Below, one piece after another: positions 1-7,156 of a stretch of DNA of 53,695 nucleotides. The DNA is from an uncultured Alphaproteobacteria bacterium (GTDB taxonomy: Bacteria; Pseudomonadota; Alphaproteobacteria; RF32; CAG-239). The position numbers were made by a program, and so were the translations under genes. The stretch lies in NCBI GenBank assembly GCA_910587405.1, contig CAJUKS010000012.1, positions 1 to 53,695 on the forward strand, given 5' to 3'. The first letter of the stretch is position 1. Each line of letters begins with the position of its first letter. The notes under the pieces are model-generated. The model saw nothing but the letters and a program-made list of their open reading frames with translations, searched no databases and had not been told where the DNA came from.

Positions 1-2
1 GC

Positions 3-28
3 CGCATTTTAACGTACATTAAAATGCG
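3..28. repeat. Perfect 10-bp inverted repeat (hairpin)
   Basis: Two 10-bp arms (3-12 and 19-28) are exact reverse complements around a 6-base loop. The stem is AT-rich and no T-run follows, so it is a weak terminator candidate. It could be the end of an upstream transcription unit, since it lies just before the glycosyltransferase start at 52. Function unknown. Confidence 0.45.
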
Positions 29-51
29 ACAGTAACTAACCGGAAAAAATC

Positions 52-1056
52 ATGCAAATACCGAAGATTATCCACTATTTTTATGATGACGTCAATCCAT
101 GGACCAAAGGGAAAAATCCGCAGTTCCGAATGTGTTTATATTCTTGGAAAAAAGCCTGTCCCGATTATGCGCTGATGCTGTGGCATGAGAAAAGTCCCGA
201 GTTTGGTCAGATTTTGCAACAGTCGTTATTTGTCCGTAAAGCATATGAACTTAAGTTATGGGCGTTTGTTTCCGATTATGTCCGTTTGTATGTCCTTAAC
301 AAATACGGGGGCATTTATGTGGATACGGATGTTCAGTTGCTGCAAAACTTTGACAAGTTTCTGGATGACGGTTTTTTTGTCAGTATTGAAAGCGATATCC
401 ACCGACAGGAAAACGTCCCCGAGCCTGCCGTGATGGGAAGCACGCCCGGTCATCCGCTGATTGCCGAGACCATGAAGCTCTATCAGTCGGAACAGGTATT
501 TGAAATCAAAAAGCCGATGATTCCGCTGGTGATGAAAAAGGTGCTTGCCGAAATGAGCGGTTTTGCCCGGGTGCCGTACGATTCTTCTCAACTTGCTTTG
601 CGGTCGGAGGGCTATTATCTCAATAACCGGCGCATTGACGACTATGAAGTTTACCTCGGTCAACAATGTTATCGCGATGCCCGACGGCAAATTTCGGTTT
701 ATCCCTGCCGCTATTTTTGTCCTTCTTGGTGTGTTTTCGGCGAAAAAGCCGTGACGGCGGAAACGGTGGCTATTCATTGGAATCAAAGCTCATGGTGGCA
801 GGCCGATGCTTTCGCCCGGCTTCACAACAGTATTCTTCCGCCGCCGCCTCCCCCGGCGCCGGTTCTGCCCTCGATGCCGCCGCGGCGGTATTTGTCATAT
901 GGTTTGTTCAAGCTGCCGTTGTTGAAAATTTGTCACATGCCGCCCGAAACCAAGGTTTCCTGCCTGGGGTTGTTGACTGTTCGCAAATCGCCCCGTTATT
1001 TTAAATTATCGTTGGTGGGCGGACTGACGTTGTTCAAAATCGTGAGGAGAGACTGA
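52..1056 (+). CDS. GT32-like (OCH1-type) sugar transferase
   Basis: Predicted nucleotide-sugar glycosyltransferase of the family with the Gly_transf_sug DXD domain (COG3774-like), acting in the cytoplasm on surface glycan or LPS-type acceptors. The N-terminus IPKIIHYFYDD is typical of the family. The DXD motif lies in YGGIYVDTDVQLL, where the two Asp residues bind the metal and sugar nucleotide. The C-terminus is unusual: six consecutive prolines at residues 263-268 lead into a basic, hydrophobic tail ending RRD that may be a membrane-contacting helix. The stop codon overlaps the start of the next glycosyltransferase (TGATG), so the two are almost certainly cotranscribed. Acceptor and donor cannot be read from the sequence. 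Confidence 0.85.
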   Translation: MQIPKIIHYFYDDVNPWTKGKNPQFRMCLYSWKKACPDYALMLWHEKSPEFGQILQQSLFVRKAYELKLWAFVSDYVRLYVLNKYGGIYVDTDVQLLQNFDKFLDDGFFVSIESDIHRQENVPEPAVMGSTPGHPLIAETMKLYQSEQVFEIKKPMIPLVMKKVLAEMSGFARVPYDSSQLALRSEGYYLNNRRIDDYEVYLGQQCYRDARRQISVYPCRYFCPSWCVFGEKAVTAETVAIHWNQSSWWQADAFARLHNSILPPPPPPAPVLPSMPPRRYLSYGLFKLPLLKICHMPPETKVSCLGLLTVRKSPRYFKLSLVGGLTLFKIVRRD

Positions 1057-2156
1057 TGCCGGAGATTTCTGTGATTGTGCCGGTTTATAACACCGCCGGT
1101 TATTTGCCGCAGTGTTTGGACAGTATTTTGGGGCAGACCTTTCAAGATTTGGAAGTTATCTGTGTTGACGACGGTTCGACCGATGACAGCGCGCAGGTTC
1201 TCGGTCGTTATGCGGCTGCCGATTGCCGGGTCAAAGTCTTTTCACAGTCCAACGCCAAACAGGGCGCGGCCCGCAACCGGGGACTGGCGCAGGCTTCGGG
1301 ACGTTATATTATGTTTGTCGATTCGGACGACTGGTTGGATGATGATGCCTTGCAACTTCTGTATGACAAAGCGGTGGCGGATGATGCCGATATTGTGCTG
1401 ACCGGGACCCGTTTGTATGACCGCGACGGAAAGGCAATGCAGCGTGACTATTGCAACTATGAGGGGTGGAACGGCTGGCGCGACGGTATTCCGGAAAAAT
1501 ATTTCTGCGCGGCGATGGCACCGGTCTGCTGCCGTTTGCATAAAAGCCGTTTCATCAGGGATAATCGATTGAAATTTATTGAGAAAAGCTTTTACGAAGA
1601 CAACTCGTGGGGCTGTCTGGTCGGGCTGGCGGCGCGGCGGGTGTCGTTTGTCCGCAATGTGTATTGTTACCGTCAGCACCCGGCCAGCACCACCGGGATC
1701 AAAGACGCCAAAGTTTTTGACTGGGTAAAGGATCTGGCCTATTTCAACCGTTTTGTCCGCCGGCATAAAATCAGTTCGCCGCTGACAAAAAGCGTTTATT
1801 TCTGGTATCTGCGCAATTTCCGCTATTATTTCGGCCTGCTTGACCATGCGACGCAAAAAATGTTTTATCGGCGCATTGTTGCCCGTTTGTCGGAACTTAA
1901 ACTTCGGAAGGAAGATTTTGCCGGCGGAGAGACGGTGACTCCGGGTGAGCAAAAGGATCTGTATCGGTTTTGGTGCTACCTGAAACAAAAAGATTTTCAT
2001 CGCCGGCGGACGGTCAGCATTTATTGTTGCGGAATTTTGCTTTATCGGATTTATACGATGCCCGATAACAGCAAATCCGAACATTTTTTATTTGGCTTAA
2101 TTCCGTTTTTGACTTTCAGAGCTAAAACCAAACCCGGAAAAACGTTGCCGGTTTAG
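1056..2156 (+). CDS. Family 2 glycosyltransferase
   Basis: GT-A fold glycosyltransferase. The N-terminal 100 residues carry the classic signature: SVIVPVYN, then a VDDGSTDD nucleotide-binding loop, then DSDDWLDDDAL with the metal-binding DXD. The remaining 250 residues are a less conserved acceptor domain. It probably adds one sugar to a surface polysaccharide or lipooligosaccharide. The ATG overlaps the stop of the upstream glycosyltransferase and is preceded by GAGGAGA, indicating translational coupling. The TAG stop overlaps the stop codon of the convergent acyltransferase by three bases. Substrate unknown. Confidence 0.9.
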   Translation: MPEISVIVPVYNTAGYLPQCLDSILGQTFQDLEVICVDDGSTDDSAQVLGRYAAADCRVKVFSQSNAKQGAARNRGLAQASGRYIMFVDSDDWLDDDALQLLYDKAVADDADIVLTGTRLYDRDGKAMQRDYCNYEGWNGWRDGIPEKYFCAAMAPVCCRLHKSRFIRDNRLKFIEKSFYEDNSWGCLVGLAARRVSFVRNVYCYRQHPASTTGIKDAKVFDWVKDLAYFNRFVRRHKISSPLTKSVYFWYLRNFRYYFGLLDHATQKMFYRRIVARLSELKLRKEDFAGGETVTPGEQKDLYRFWCYLKQKDFHRRRTVSIYCCGILLYRIYTMPDNSKSEHFLFGLIPFLTFRAKTKPGKTLPV

Positions 2157-3229
2157 CTTTTGTTTTCGCCGTGCCGACGGCTCATAATTTTCTTAGCCGG
2201 AACCTCAATGAGATGATAACCGGCGATGCCGGCGCTTAAAGCGATTACCAGCGTCAAAGTGATATTTAACAGCGGATGCTCCACAATGGTTTCGCTTTTC
2301 CATAAAGTCCGGTTGCATATATAAAAGGCAATTACCTGCATTACATATATGGCATAGGCGTATTTGCCGAGTTTTTGAGAAAAATCGTTTTCCAGCAAAC
2401 GGGAAACAATCCCCAGGCGAAGACAGAAGCTCAGCACCAACCAGGCAAAAACCGGAATGAAAACAAATTTGTCATGGTAAGAGATATGACGGAAAACGGT
2501 GTTGACAAGAACAAACAGGAGACAACCGGCCTCAAGAAGCGAAAACACAACGAAAGCCTTTCGGTTTGCCGCCGGGTTGCGCGTGCTCAAAATATGATAA
2601 AGCCGGAACAGAAAGCAGCCCAAGCCAACGCCGGCCAATGCCCGCAGAATGCCGAGACTGAAGATGCCGCCGATTACCGGACCGCCGGCACCGCTCAAAG
2701 CGCCGTGATTGTGGTTGATTACCGCTGCATAAGAGAAAAAAACAATCAGGGCCATCCACAGGTCGGTCTTTTGCCGATCAAAATTTTTCAGCAGGTAATA
2801 ATAAAAAAGCAAAACCCAAAACAGGGCGGAAACGAACCACATCAACACCGATAATCTGTAATTGAGAACCAGGCCGGTGCTTTGGAGAAAAAAGAGGTTT
2901 AGAAAAGCGGTATAAGTGATTTCAAAATTTTGATAGGCTGCGATGTCAAACAACCATATGAACGCGGCCAGCGGCCACATGCGAATAATCTTGCCGAGGG
3001 CAAAATCGCTCCACGCGGGGGAGGTATCGCGCTGACAACCGCGGCCGAGAAAAAAGCCCGATAAAATAAAGAACATTTCAACCACCAGATATCCGTCTCG
3101 GACAGCAGTTCCCATCGTTTGATAAAAAGGAACGCCGAAAGTGTTGTCAATACAGGAATATAGATGAAAATGAACGATGATCAGGGAAAAAATAAAGCGC
3201 AGGAATTCGATGTTTTTAAATTTAGCCAT
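2153..3229 (-). CDS. Acyltransferase 3 family membrane protein
   Basis: Integral membrane acyltransferase of the OafA/NodX/Acyl_transf_3 type, 358 aa with about ten hydrophobic segments. These enzymes move acetyl or other acyl groups onto extracytoplasmic sugars. The N-terminus holds the family motif, E-F-L-R-F followed by a membrane helix containing HFHLY, where the first His is the likely catalytic residue. It faces two glycosyltransferases and converges on them, so O-acylation of the same glycan is the natural inference. It ends with a short basic tail. The upstream region carries an unusual inverted repeat (3252-3383) that may affect its expression. Confidence 0.87.
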   Translation of the reverse strand: MAKFKNIEFLRFIFSLIIVHFHLYSCIDNTFGVPFYQTMGTAVRDGYLVVEMFFILSGFFLGRGCQRDTSPAWSDFALGKIIRMWPLAAFIWLFDIAAYQNFEITYTAFLNLFFLQSTGLVLNYRLSVLMWFVSALFWVLLFYYYLLKNFDRQKTDLWMALIVFFSYAAVINHNHGALSGAGGPVIGGIFSLGILRALAGVGLGCFLFRLYHILSTRNPAANRKAFVVFSLLEAGCLLFVLVNTVFRHISYHDKFVFIPVFAWLVLSFCLRLGIVSRLLENDFSQKLGKYAYAIYVMQVIAFYICNRTLWKSETIVEHPLLNITLTLVIALSAGIAGYHLIEVPAKKIMSRRHGENKS

Positions 3230-3251
3230 AGTCAGTTTCCGGTAATTATTT

Positions 3252-3273
3252 AAAAGGATCTTTTTTTTGATAC
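3252..3273 (+). repeat. Left arm of a 22-bp inverted repeat
   Basis: AAAAGGATCT, then a T-run, then GATAC. It pairs with 3362-3383 in inverted orientation with one mismatch (GGATCT against GGATCC). It lies 22 bases upstream of the acyltransferase start and encloses 88 AT-rich bases. A long-range stem or a pair of operators is possible. Confidence 0.6.
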
Positions 3274-3361
3274 GGGCAAATATTATAGCCGCAAGCTCTT
3301 TATTGCAAGAAGTTTATAAAATTATCAATAAGTTATCATAGAAAGACAAAAGGGAAAAAGT

Positions 3362-3383
3362 GTATCAAAAAAAGGATCCTTTT
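3362..3383 (-). repeat. Right arm of a 22-bp inverted repeat
   Basis: Inverted copy of 3252-3273 with one mismatch. The bases between the two arms contain no credible gene. The 280-base gap between the acyltransferase start and the rubredoxin stop otherwise holds only the rubredoxin terminator. Confidence 0.6.
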
Positions 3384-3450
3384 TTTGCGGCATGACAAAA
3401 GCGTCGCAAAAAGGGAACCTTCTAAGATTTTTTTTCCGACTGTTCAGTTT

Positions 3451-3484
3451 AAAAAACAGCCTCTCCGTTCAGAGAAGCTGTTTG
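3451..3484 (-). terminator. Intrinsic terminator after the rubredoxin gene
   Basis: On the minus strand the stem arms AAACAGC and GCTGTTT, with inner CTCT/AGAG pairing, are followed by six T. It lies 25 bases beyond the rubredoxin stop and closes the reductase-rubredoxin unit. Confidence 0.8.
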
Positions 3485-3509
3485 ATACAAACAAGTTTCG
3501 GGCAATATT

Positions 3510-3647
3510 TCAGCGCAGTTCGAAAAAGCTCTTGTCTACGCCGCAGACCGGGCAAGCCCAGTCGTCCGGCAGTTCTTCAAACGGGATGTCGCCGTCATAA
3601 ACGTATCCGCAAACGACGCAAACCCATTGTTTTTCGTTGTCAGCCAT
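3510..3647 (-). CDS. Rubredoxin
   Basis: A 45-residue rubredoxin, a one-electron carrier with a single iron held by four cysteines. The two knuckles are CVVCGYVYDG (C10, C13) and CPVCGVDKS (C32, C35), with the usual PDDWACP segment between them and a C-terminal FFELR. The ATG lies inside the last codons of the flavin reductase gene, an 8-base overlap in another frame, and has its own AAGGAG nine bases upstream. The pairing suggests the two proteins exchange electrons. In some anaerobes the same two domains occur fused as high-molecular-weight rubredoxin. A run of eight A at the junction could allow a fusion product (see findings). A terminator follows directly. Confidence 0.95.
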   Translation of the reverse strand: MADNEKQWVCVVCGYVYDGDIPFEELPDDWACPVCGVDKSFFELR

Positions 3648-4158
3648 TTTTTTTCTCCTTTGCTTTTAAGATGTTGGGTAAAAACTTCAAAACTTCGTTT
3701 TTAAACGAAGTACGATAATCGGAATAGGTCAACGGCTGCCCCTCGGCGATATCCCGGCAGTCGATGACTTCGGCGGTAAAGAGGGTATTGCTTTCAAAAA
3801 CTTGCTTATCGAGTACCCGACAGCTCATGACGGCGATACAATTTTGCAGATAAGGCAGCGCGTTTTCCATAAAATGCGGAACATTGTCCCATTTGTCGGT
3901 ATCGCGACTGCTCTGAAAACCGAAGTTGGCCACCACAAAAGGGTCAACGTCCCGGCTGAGGACCGAAAGACTGAAACGGCCGCTTTTTTCAATGCAGTTT
4001 TTGGTATAGCTGCCGTTATGGCACGAAAGGGCAATCACCGGCGGCTTGTTGGCCGCCTGCATTACCGCATCGACCACACTGCCGACCGGACGCCCGTGAT
4101 CGTCGGCTCCGAGAACATATACGCCGTGGGTCAATTTATATAAAGCATCGGCATTCAT
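3640..4158 (-). CDS. Flavin reductase-like FMN-binding protein
   Basis: Flavin reductase-like (split-barrel FMN) domain over nearly the whole 172 residues. The NADALYKLTHGVYVLGA start and the conserved PPVIALSC and NCIEKSGRFSLSVL segments match the family, which includes the N-terminal domain of high-molecular-weight rubredoxins. It probably carries FMN and passes electrons to the rubredoxin encoded in the overlapping downstream frame, perhaps for oxygen or NO reduction. The start is ambiguous: ATG at 4158, or GTG at 4161 which is better spaced from AAGGAG. The C-terminus is Lys-rich (KAKEKKNG) because of the overlap. Confidence 0.85.
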   Translation of the reverse strand: MNADALYKLTHGVYVLGADDHGRPVGSVVDAVMQAANKPPVIALSCHNGSYTKNCIEKSGRFSLSVLSRDVDPFVVANFGFQSSRDTDKWDNVPHFMENALPYLQNCIAVMSCRVLDKQVFESNTLFTAEVIDCRDIAEGQPLTYSDYRTSFKNEVLKFLPNILKAKEKKNG

Positions 4159-4183
4159 CACTAAAGTTTCTCCTTATTCAGAT

Positions 4184-4211
4184 AATATAAACTTGTCTTG
4201 CGCCGATACAA
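4184..4211 (-). promoter_or_regulatory. Sigma70-like promoter for the reductase-rubredoxin pair
   Basis: On the minus strand TTGTAT and TATATT are separated by 16 bases. It lies immediately after the slyX stop and about 25 bases before the reductase start, so the redox pair can be transcribed independently of slyX. Confidence 0.5.
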
Positions 4212-4218
4212 GAGGCGT

Positions 4219-4428
4219 TTAGTAATGCGGCGGCGGCGTTTCTTCGCTTTGCGGACGAACGGTGTCGTTCTTGATCATTTCCGCCAGACAGCGGTTTTGT
4301 TTAATCAGCCGGTCAATCAGTTTTCCCTGCTCAATCACCGCCTGATTAAGTTCTTCGACTGTTTTTTCCTGGATGGCAATCGCGGTTTCGATGTCAATCA
4401 GCCGTTCTTCCAAAATTTTGTCTTCCAT
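4219..4428 (-). CDS. slyX: SlyX family protein
   Basis: A 69-residue coiled-coil protein with the SlyX pattern: acidic N-terminus, heptad-rich centre (LIDIETAIAIQEKTVEELNQ) and the diagnostic C-terminal PPPHY. Biochemical role unknown. I chose the ATG at 4428 because it gives the family length. The frame stays open to 4494, but that start would overlap the divergent amidohydrolase gene. Codon 23 of the longer frame is where similarity begins. Confidence 0.88.
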   Translation of the reverse strand: MEDKILEERLIDIETAIAIQEKTVEELNQAVIEQGKLIDRLIKQNRCLAEMIKNDTVRPQSEETPPPHY

Positions 4429-4487
4429 AATTTTCCGTTCTGTTCTAAATTGAAGTCCTGTTTTAAACATAGATTTGGAAAGCGCCG

Positions 4488-5747
4488 ATGTCAATTTTAA
4501 TTAAAAACATTTTTCATCAGGACCGCCGGGTGGATATTTTGATTTGCGGCAACCGTTTTTGCAAAATCGCGCCGCAGCTTGATGATGCCGCCGATTTGGT
4601 TATTGACGGCAGCGACAAAGCGGTGGTGCCTCCTTTTTACAATACCCACAATCATGCCGCAATGTCGATTCTGCGCGGTTACGGCGACGATAAGCCGCTG
4701 TTTGAGTGGTTGCAGGAAGATATCTGGCCGGTGGAAGACAAATTGACGGCCGAAGACATCTATACCGCCAGCCGGCTGGCGGTGCTGGAAATGATTCGTT
4801 CCGGAACCGTCTTTTTTGCCGATATGTATTTTCACGGCGAGGCGACGATGCGGGCGGTTAAGGAAATGGGGGTTCGCGCGGCCGTATCACTGGTGGAGAT
4901 GGACCTGTTCGACTCCAAGGCGACCGCGGCCAAAAAAGCGGCAACCGAACAGTTTCTGGCGGCGCCCAACCCCTGTCCGGAACGGATTATCAAAGGTCTT
5001 TCCTGTCACGCGGTTTACACGGTTTCTGCCGAACTGCTGAAATTTGCCGCCGAAACCGCCGAGCGCCATTGCTTGTCAATGCAGATTCATTTGAGCGAAA
5101 CCGCGCGCGAAAATGCCGATTGCCGCGCTCAATACGGCTGTTCGCCAACCGAGCGCCTCGATTCCTTCGGCCTGCTGACGCCGCGTACCGTACTGGCGCA
5201 TGCGGTTCACTTAGACGAAAACGATATCGAAATCATCAAACGCCGCGGCAGTTTCCTGTCTCATAACCCGGTTTCCAACCTCAAGCTCAATTCGGGGCTG
5301 TTTTGTTTTGAAAAACTTTATCGCGAACTGCCGGGAAAAGTAACCATCGGTACCGACGGCGCCGCGTCCAACAATAATCTCAACATGATGGAGAGCGTCA
5401 AAATAGCCTCTCTGGTTGCCAAATGTCAGGCCGATTCCGCCGTTGCCGGCAAGGCGGCCGACGTCTTTCGGGCGGCAACCGTTTCGGGGGCGTCGGCCTT
5501 CGGGCTGGATGCCGGCGAAATCCGGGTCGGGGCGCTGGCCGACTGCCTGCTGGTCGATCTCAACAATCCGTTTATGGTTCCGGCTTATAATCTGGTTTCC
5601 AACCTGGTCTACGCCGCCGACAGTTCCTGTATTTGCGACGTCATTTGCGACGGTCGGCTGATCATGCGGGAACGGCGGGTGGAAGACGAAGCGGAAATTA
5701 TTTGCGAAGCCAAAAAGCTGGCCGATAAAATAAGAAGTTTAAAATAA
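4488..5747 (+). CDS. TRZ/ATZ amidohydrolase (probable MTA/SAH deaminase)
   Basis: Amidohydrolase superfamily enzyme of the TRZ/ATZ/MtaD group, 419 aa. These use one Zn or Fe to deaminate purine nucleosides such as 5-methylthioadenosine and S-adenosylhomocysteine. The metal motif is H54-x-H56 (NTHNH), followed by H201 with E204 in HLSET, the HAVHL segment near 238-241, and D290 in GTDGAASNNN. The first 50 and last 60 residues form the small beta-sandwich of the family. A role in the methionine/SAM salvage cycle is the best guess. Guanine or cytosine deaminase-like specificity cannot be excluded. Confidence 0.85.
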   Translation: MSILIKNIFHQDRRVDILICGNRFCKIAPQLDDAADLVIDGSDKAVVPPFYNTHNHAAMSILRGYGDDKPLFEWLQEDIWPVEDKLTAEDIYTASRLAVLEMIRSGTVFFADMYFHGEATMRAVKEMGVRAAVSLVEMDLFDSKATAAKKAATEQFLAAPNPCPERIIKGLSCHAVYTVSAELLKFAAETAERHCLSMQIHLSETARENADCRAQYGCSPTERLDSFGLLTPRTVLAHAVHLDENDIEIIKRRGSFLSHNPVSNLKLNSGLFCFEKLYRELPGKVTIGTDGAASNNNLNMMESVKIASLVAKCQADSAVAGKAADVFRAATVSGASAFGLDAGEIRVGALADCLLVDLNNPFMVPAYNLVSNLVYAADSSCICDVICDGRLIMRERRVEDEAEIICEAKKLADKIRSLK

Positions 5748-5849
5748 TTTTCTTTCCGATACTTGAAAAAGGCATTTTGGCGAATAAATACACTGGGTCT
5801 GAGACGAATTGTTGTCAGATAAGGTTTAATTTCGTAAAAGGGAACTAAA

Positions 5850-6062
5850 ATGCTAAACGGAACAGTAAAATGGTTTAATAACAAAAAAGGTTATGGATTT
5901 ATCAAAACACCGGAGAACGAAAAAGATATTTTTGTTCATATTACCGCCATCCAAAAATCGGGGCTGGACAAAATCACCGAAGGACAGGAACTGTCTTTTG
6001 ACATCGTGCCTGACCGTTCCGGCCGTCCGGAAGCGCATAATCTGAGCGTTTTGAAAAATTAA
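5850..6062 (+). CDS. Cold-shock domain protein (CspA family)
   Basis: Single cold-shock domain of 70 residues, an OB fold binding single-stranded RNA and DNA. RNP1 is KGYGFI (13-18) and RNP2 is DIFVHI (26-31), with the N-terminal GTVKWFN typical of the family. Such proteins act as RNA chaperones or antiterminators. The ribosome site AAAAGGGAAC precedes the ATG. The gap of about 100 bases to the upstream gene is enough for a structured 5' leader, but no known cold-shock box can be asserted. Confidence 0.95.
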   Translation: MLNGTVKWFNNKKGYGFIKTPENEKDIFVHITAIQKSGLDKITEGQELSFDIVPDRSGRPEAHNLSVLKN

Positions 6063-6135
6063 TTACAGTTGATTAATTTTCCTTTTTAATTTAAAAGCAC
6101 TAAACATTGTTGCGGCCTTTTTGAGGATAAACAAA

Positions 6136-6714
6136 ATGTTTAGTGTTTTTTTATTGGCGCTGGCGCTGTCCGCAGATGCTTTTGCGGTTGCTTTTTCATA
6201 CGGTTTGGTGATCCGCCGCAATGCGGCGGCATCGGCTTTCAAGCTGGCGGCGGCAACCGCGGTCGGACAGTTTGTGATGCCGTTGATCGGCTGGCTGGCC
6301 ACCGGATCCGTCCACCGGTATGTCGAGGCCTTTGATCATTGGATTGCCTTTACGGTTTTTCTGCTGCTGGGACTGAACGTGCTTATTGATGCCCGGCGCG
6401 GCAACAAAGAAGAAAAAGCTCCGTGCGTCTTGTCTTTGCGGCTTTTGTTCTGTGTCGGCATCGCAACCAGCATTGATGCGTGCGTCGCGGGAATCAGCCT
6501 TTATTTTATGAATGTCGGTATTTTGACGGCGGCTTTGATGATCGGCATCGTTTGTTTCGTTTGCACGTTGGCGGGTTTTTATGTCAGTTGCGTTTTTCAC
6601 CGGCTGCCGACCTGCGCCTTGCAGATTGCGGCGGGTGTGGTGCTGATTTTGCTCGGTGTGAAAATACTGTATGAGCATCTGTCGTCAATTGACGTATCAG
6701 CGGTTGCTTTTTAA
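6136..6714 (+). CDS. mntP: MntP-family manganese exporter
   Basis: Small inner-membrane protein (192 aa, six hydrophobic helices) with two inverted repeats. The conserved Asp motifs DAFAVAFSYG in helix 1 and DACVAGISLY in helix 4 characterise MntP (formerly DUF204), which pumps out Mn2+. The first repeat covers about residues 1-90 and the second 100-192. I placed the start at the ATG at 6136 because GAGGAT lies eight bases upstream and the protein then begins like other MntP. No yybP-ykoY-type riboswitch is recognisable in the 73-base gap after the cold-shock gene. Confidence 0.88.
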   Translation: MFSVFLLALALSADAFAVAFSYGLVIRRNAAASAFKLAAATAVGQFVMPLIGWLATGSVHRYVEAFDHWIAFTVFLLLGLNVLIDARRGNKEEKAPCVLSLRLLFCVGIATSIDACVAGISLYFMNVGILTAALMIGIVCFVCTLAGFYVSCVFHRLPTCALQIAAGVVLILLGVKILYEHLSSIDVSAVAF

Positions 6715-6761
6715 ACCAAAAACAAGTATAATAAGAAAAATTAATTTTGCGCGGGGGTATT

Positions 6762-7106
6762 ATGAAACATTTGTTGAGCCTGCTTTCCGTCTTGGTCATT
6801 GCCGCCTTTCCGGCAAAGGCCGAAACCGTGGTCACGACAACCACGGTGACGACGACGACGTCAACCGGCTCGTCTGCTCAGGGGCCGTCGGTGGTGACGG
6901 TCGATCCCGGAAACAACGGTGCGCGGCAGGTCGTGGTCGTCAACGGCGAGAGTGATCTTTATCATCGCCGGCCGCACATGGCGCGGATTGATAACGGTGC
7001 TCTTTTGACCATCGGTGCCGGTGCACTTTTGTGGAACGGCGGCTATCAATACGGACGGCATCGATACCGGCACCGGCCCCGCCGTTATCACTATCACCGC
7101 TGGTAA
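6762..7106 (+). CDS. Small secreted protein with His/Arg/Tyr-rich tail
   Basis: A protein of 114 residues with a clear Sec signal peptide (cleavage likely after PAKA, residue 20). A Thr/Val-rich low-complexity stretch (VVTTTTVTTTTS) follows, then a short hydrophobic patch (ALLTIGAGALLW) and a C-terminal tail dense in Arg, His and Tyr (YGRHRYRHRPRRYHYHRW). The tail might bind metal or anionic polymers such as LPS. I recognise no family. Start chosen at the ATG with GGGGG upstream. A strong hairpin follows five bases after the stop, so it is likely monocistronic. Confidence 0.75.
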   Translation: MKHLLSLLSVLVIAAFPAKAETVVTTTTVTTTTSTGSSAQGPSVVTVDPGNNGARQVVVVNGESDLYHRRPHMARIDNGALLTIGAGALLWNGGYQYGRHRYRHRPRRYHYHRW

Positions 7107-7110
7107 ATGA

Positions 7111-7145
7111 AAAAACAGCCCTGTCAAACGGCAGGGCTGTTTTGT
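7111..7145. terminator. Bidirectional intrinsic terminator
   Basis: The stem ACAGCCCTG/CAGGGCTGT is flanked by an A-run on the left and T-rich sequence on the right. It can stop both the small secreted gene (+) and the convergent S66 peptidase gene (-), whose stop is 12 bases away. Confidence 0.85.
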
Positions 7146-7156
7146 ATGGGAACCGT

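Noticed and set aside
4..17. 14-base sequence repeated in inverted form at 53571-53584
   Set aside because: Several 14-base matches are expected by chance in a window of this size, and nothing else links the two ends.
2150..2160. Overlapping stop codons of convergent genes (also at 42878-42881) as a special signal
   Set aside because: TTAG overlaps between convergent stops are common in compact bacterial genomes and need no special explanation.
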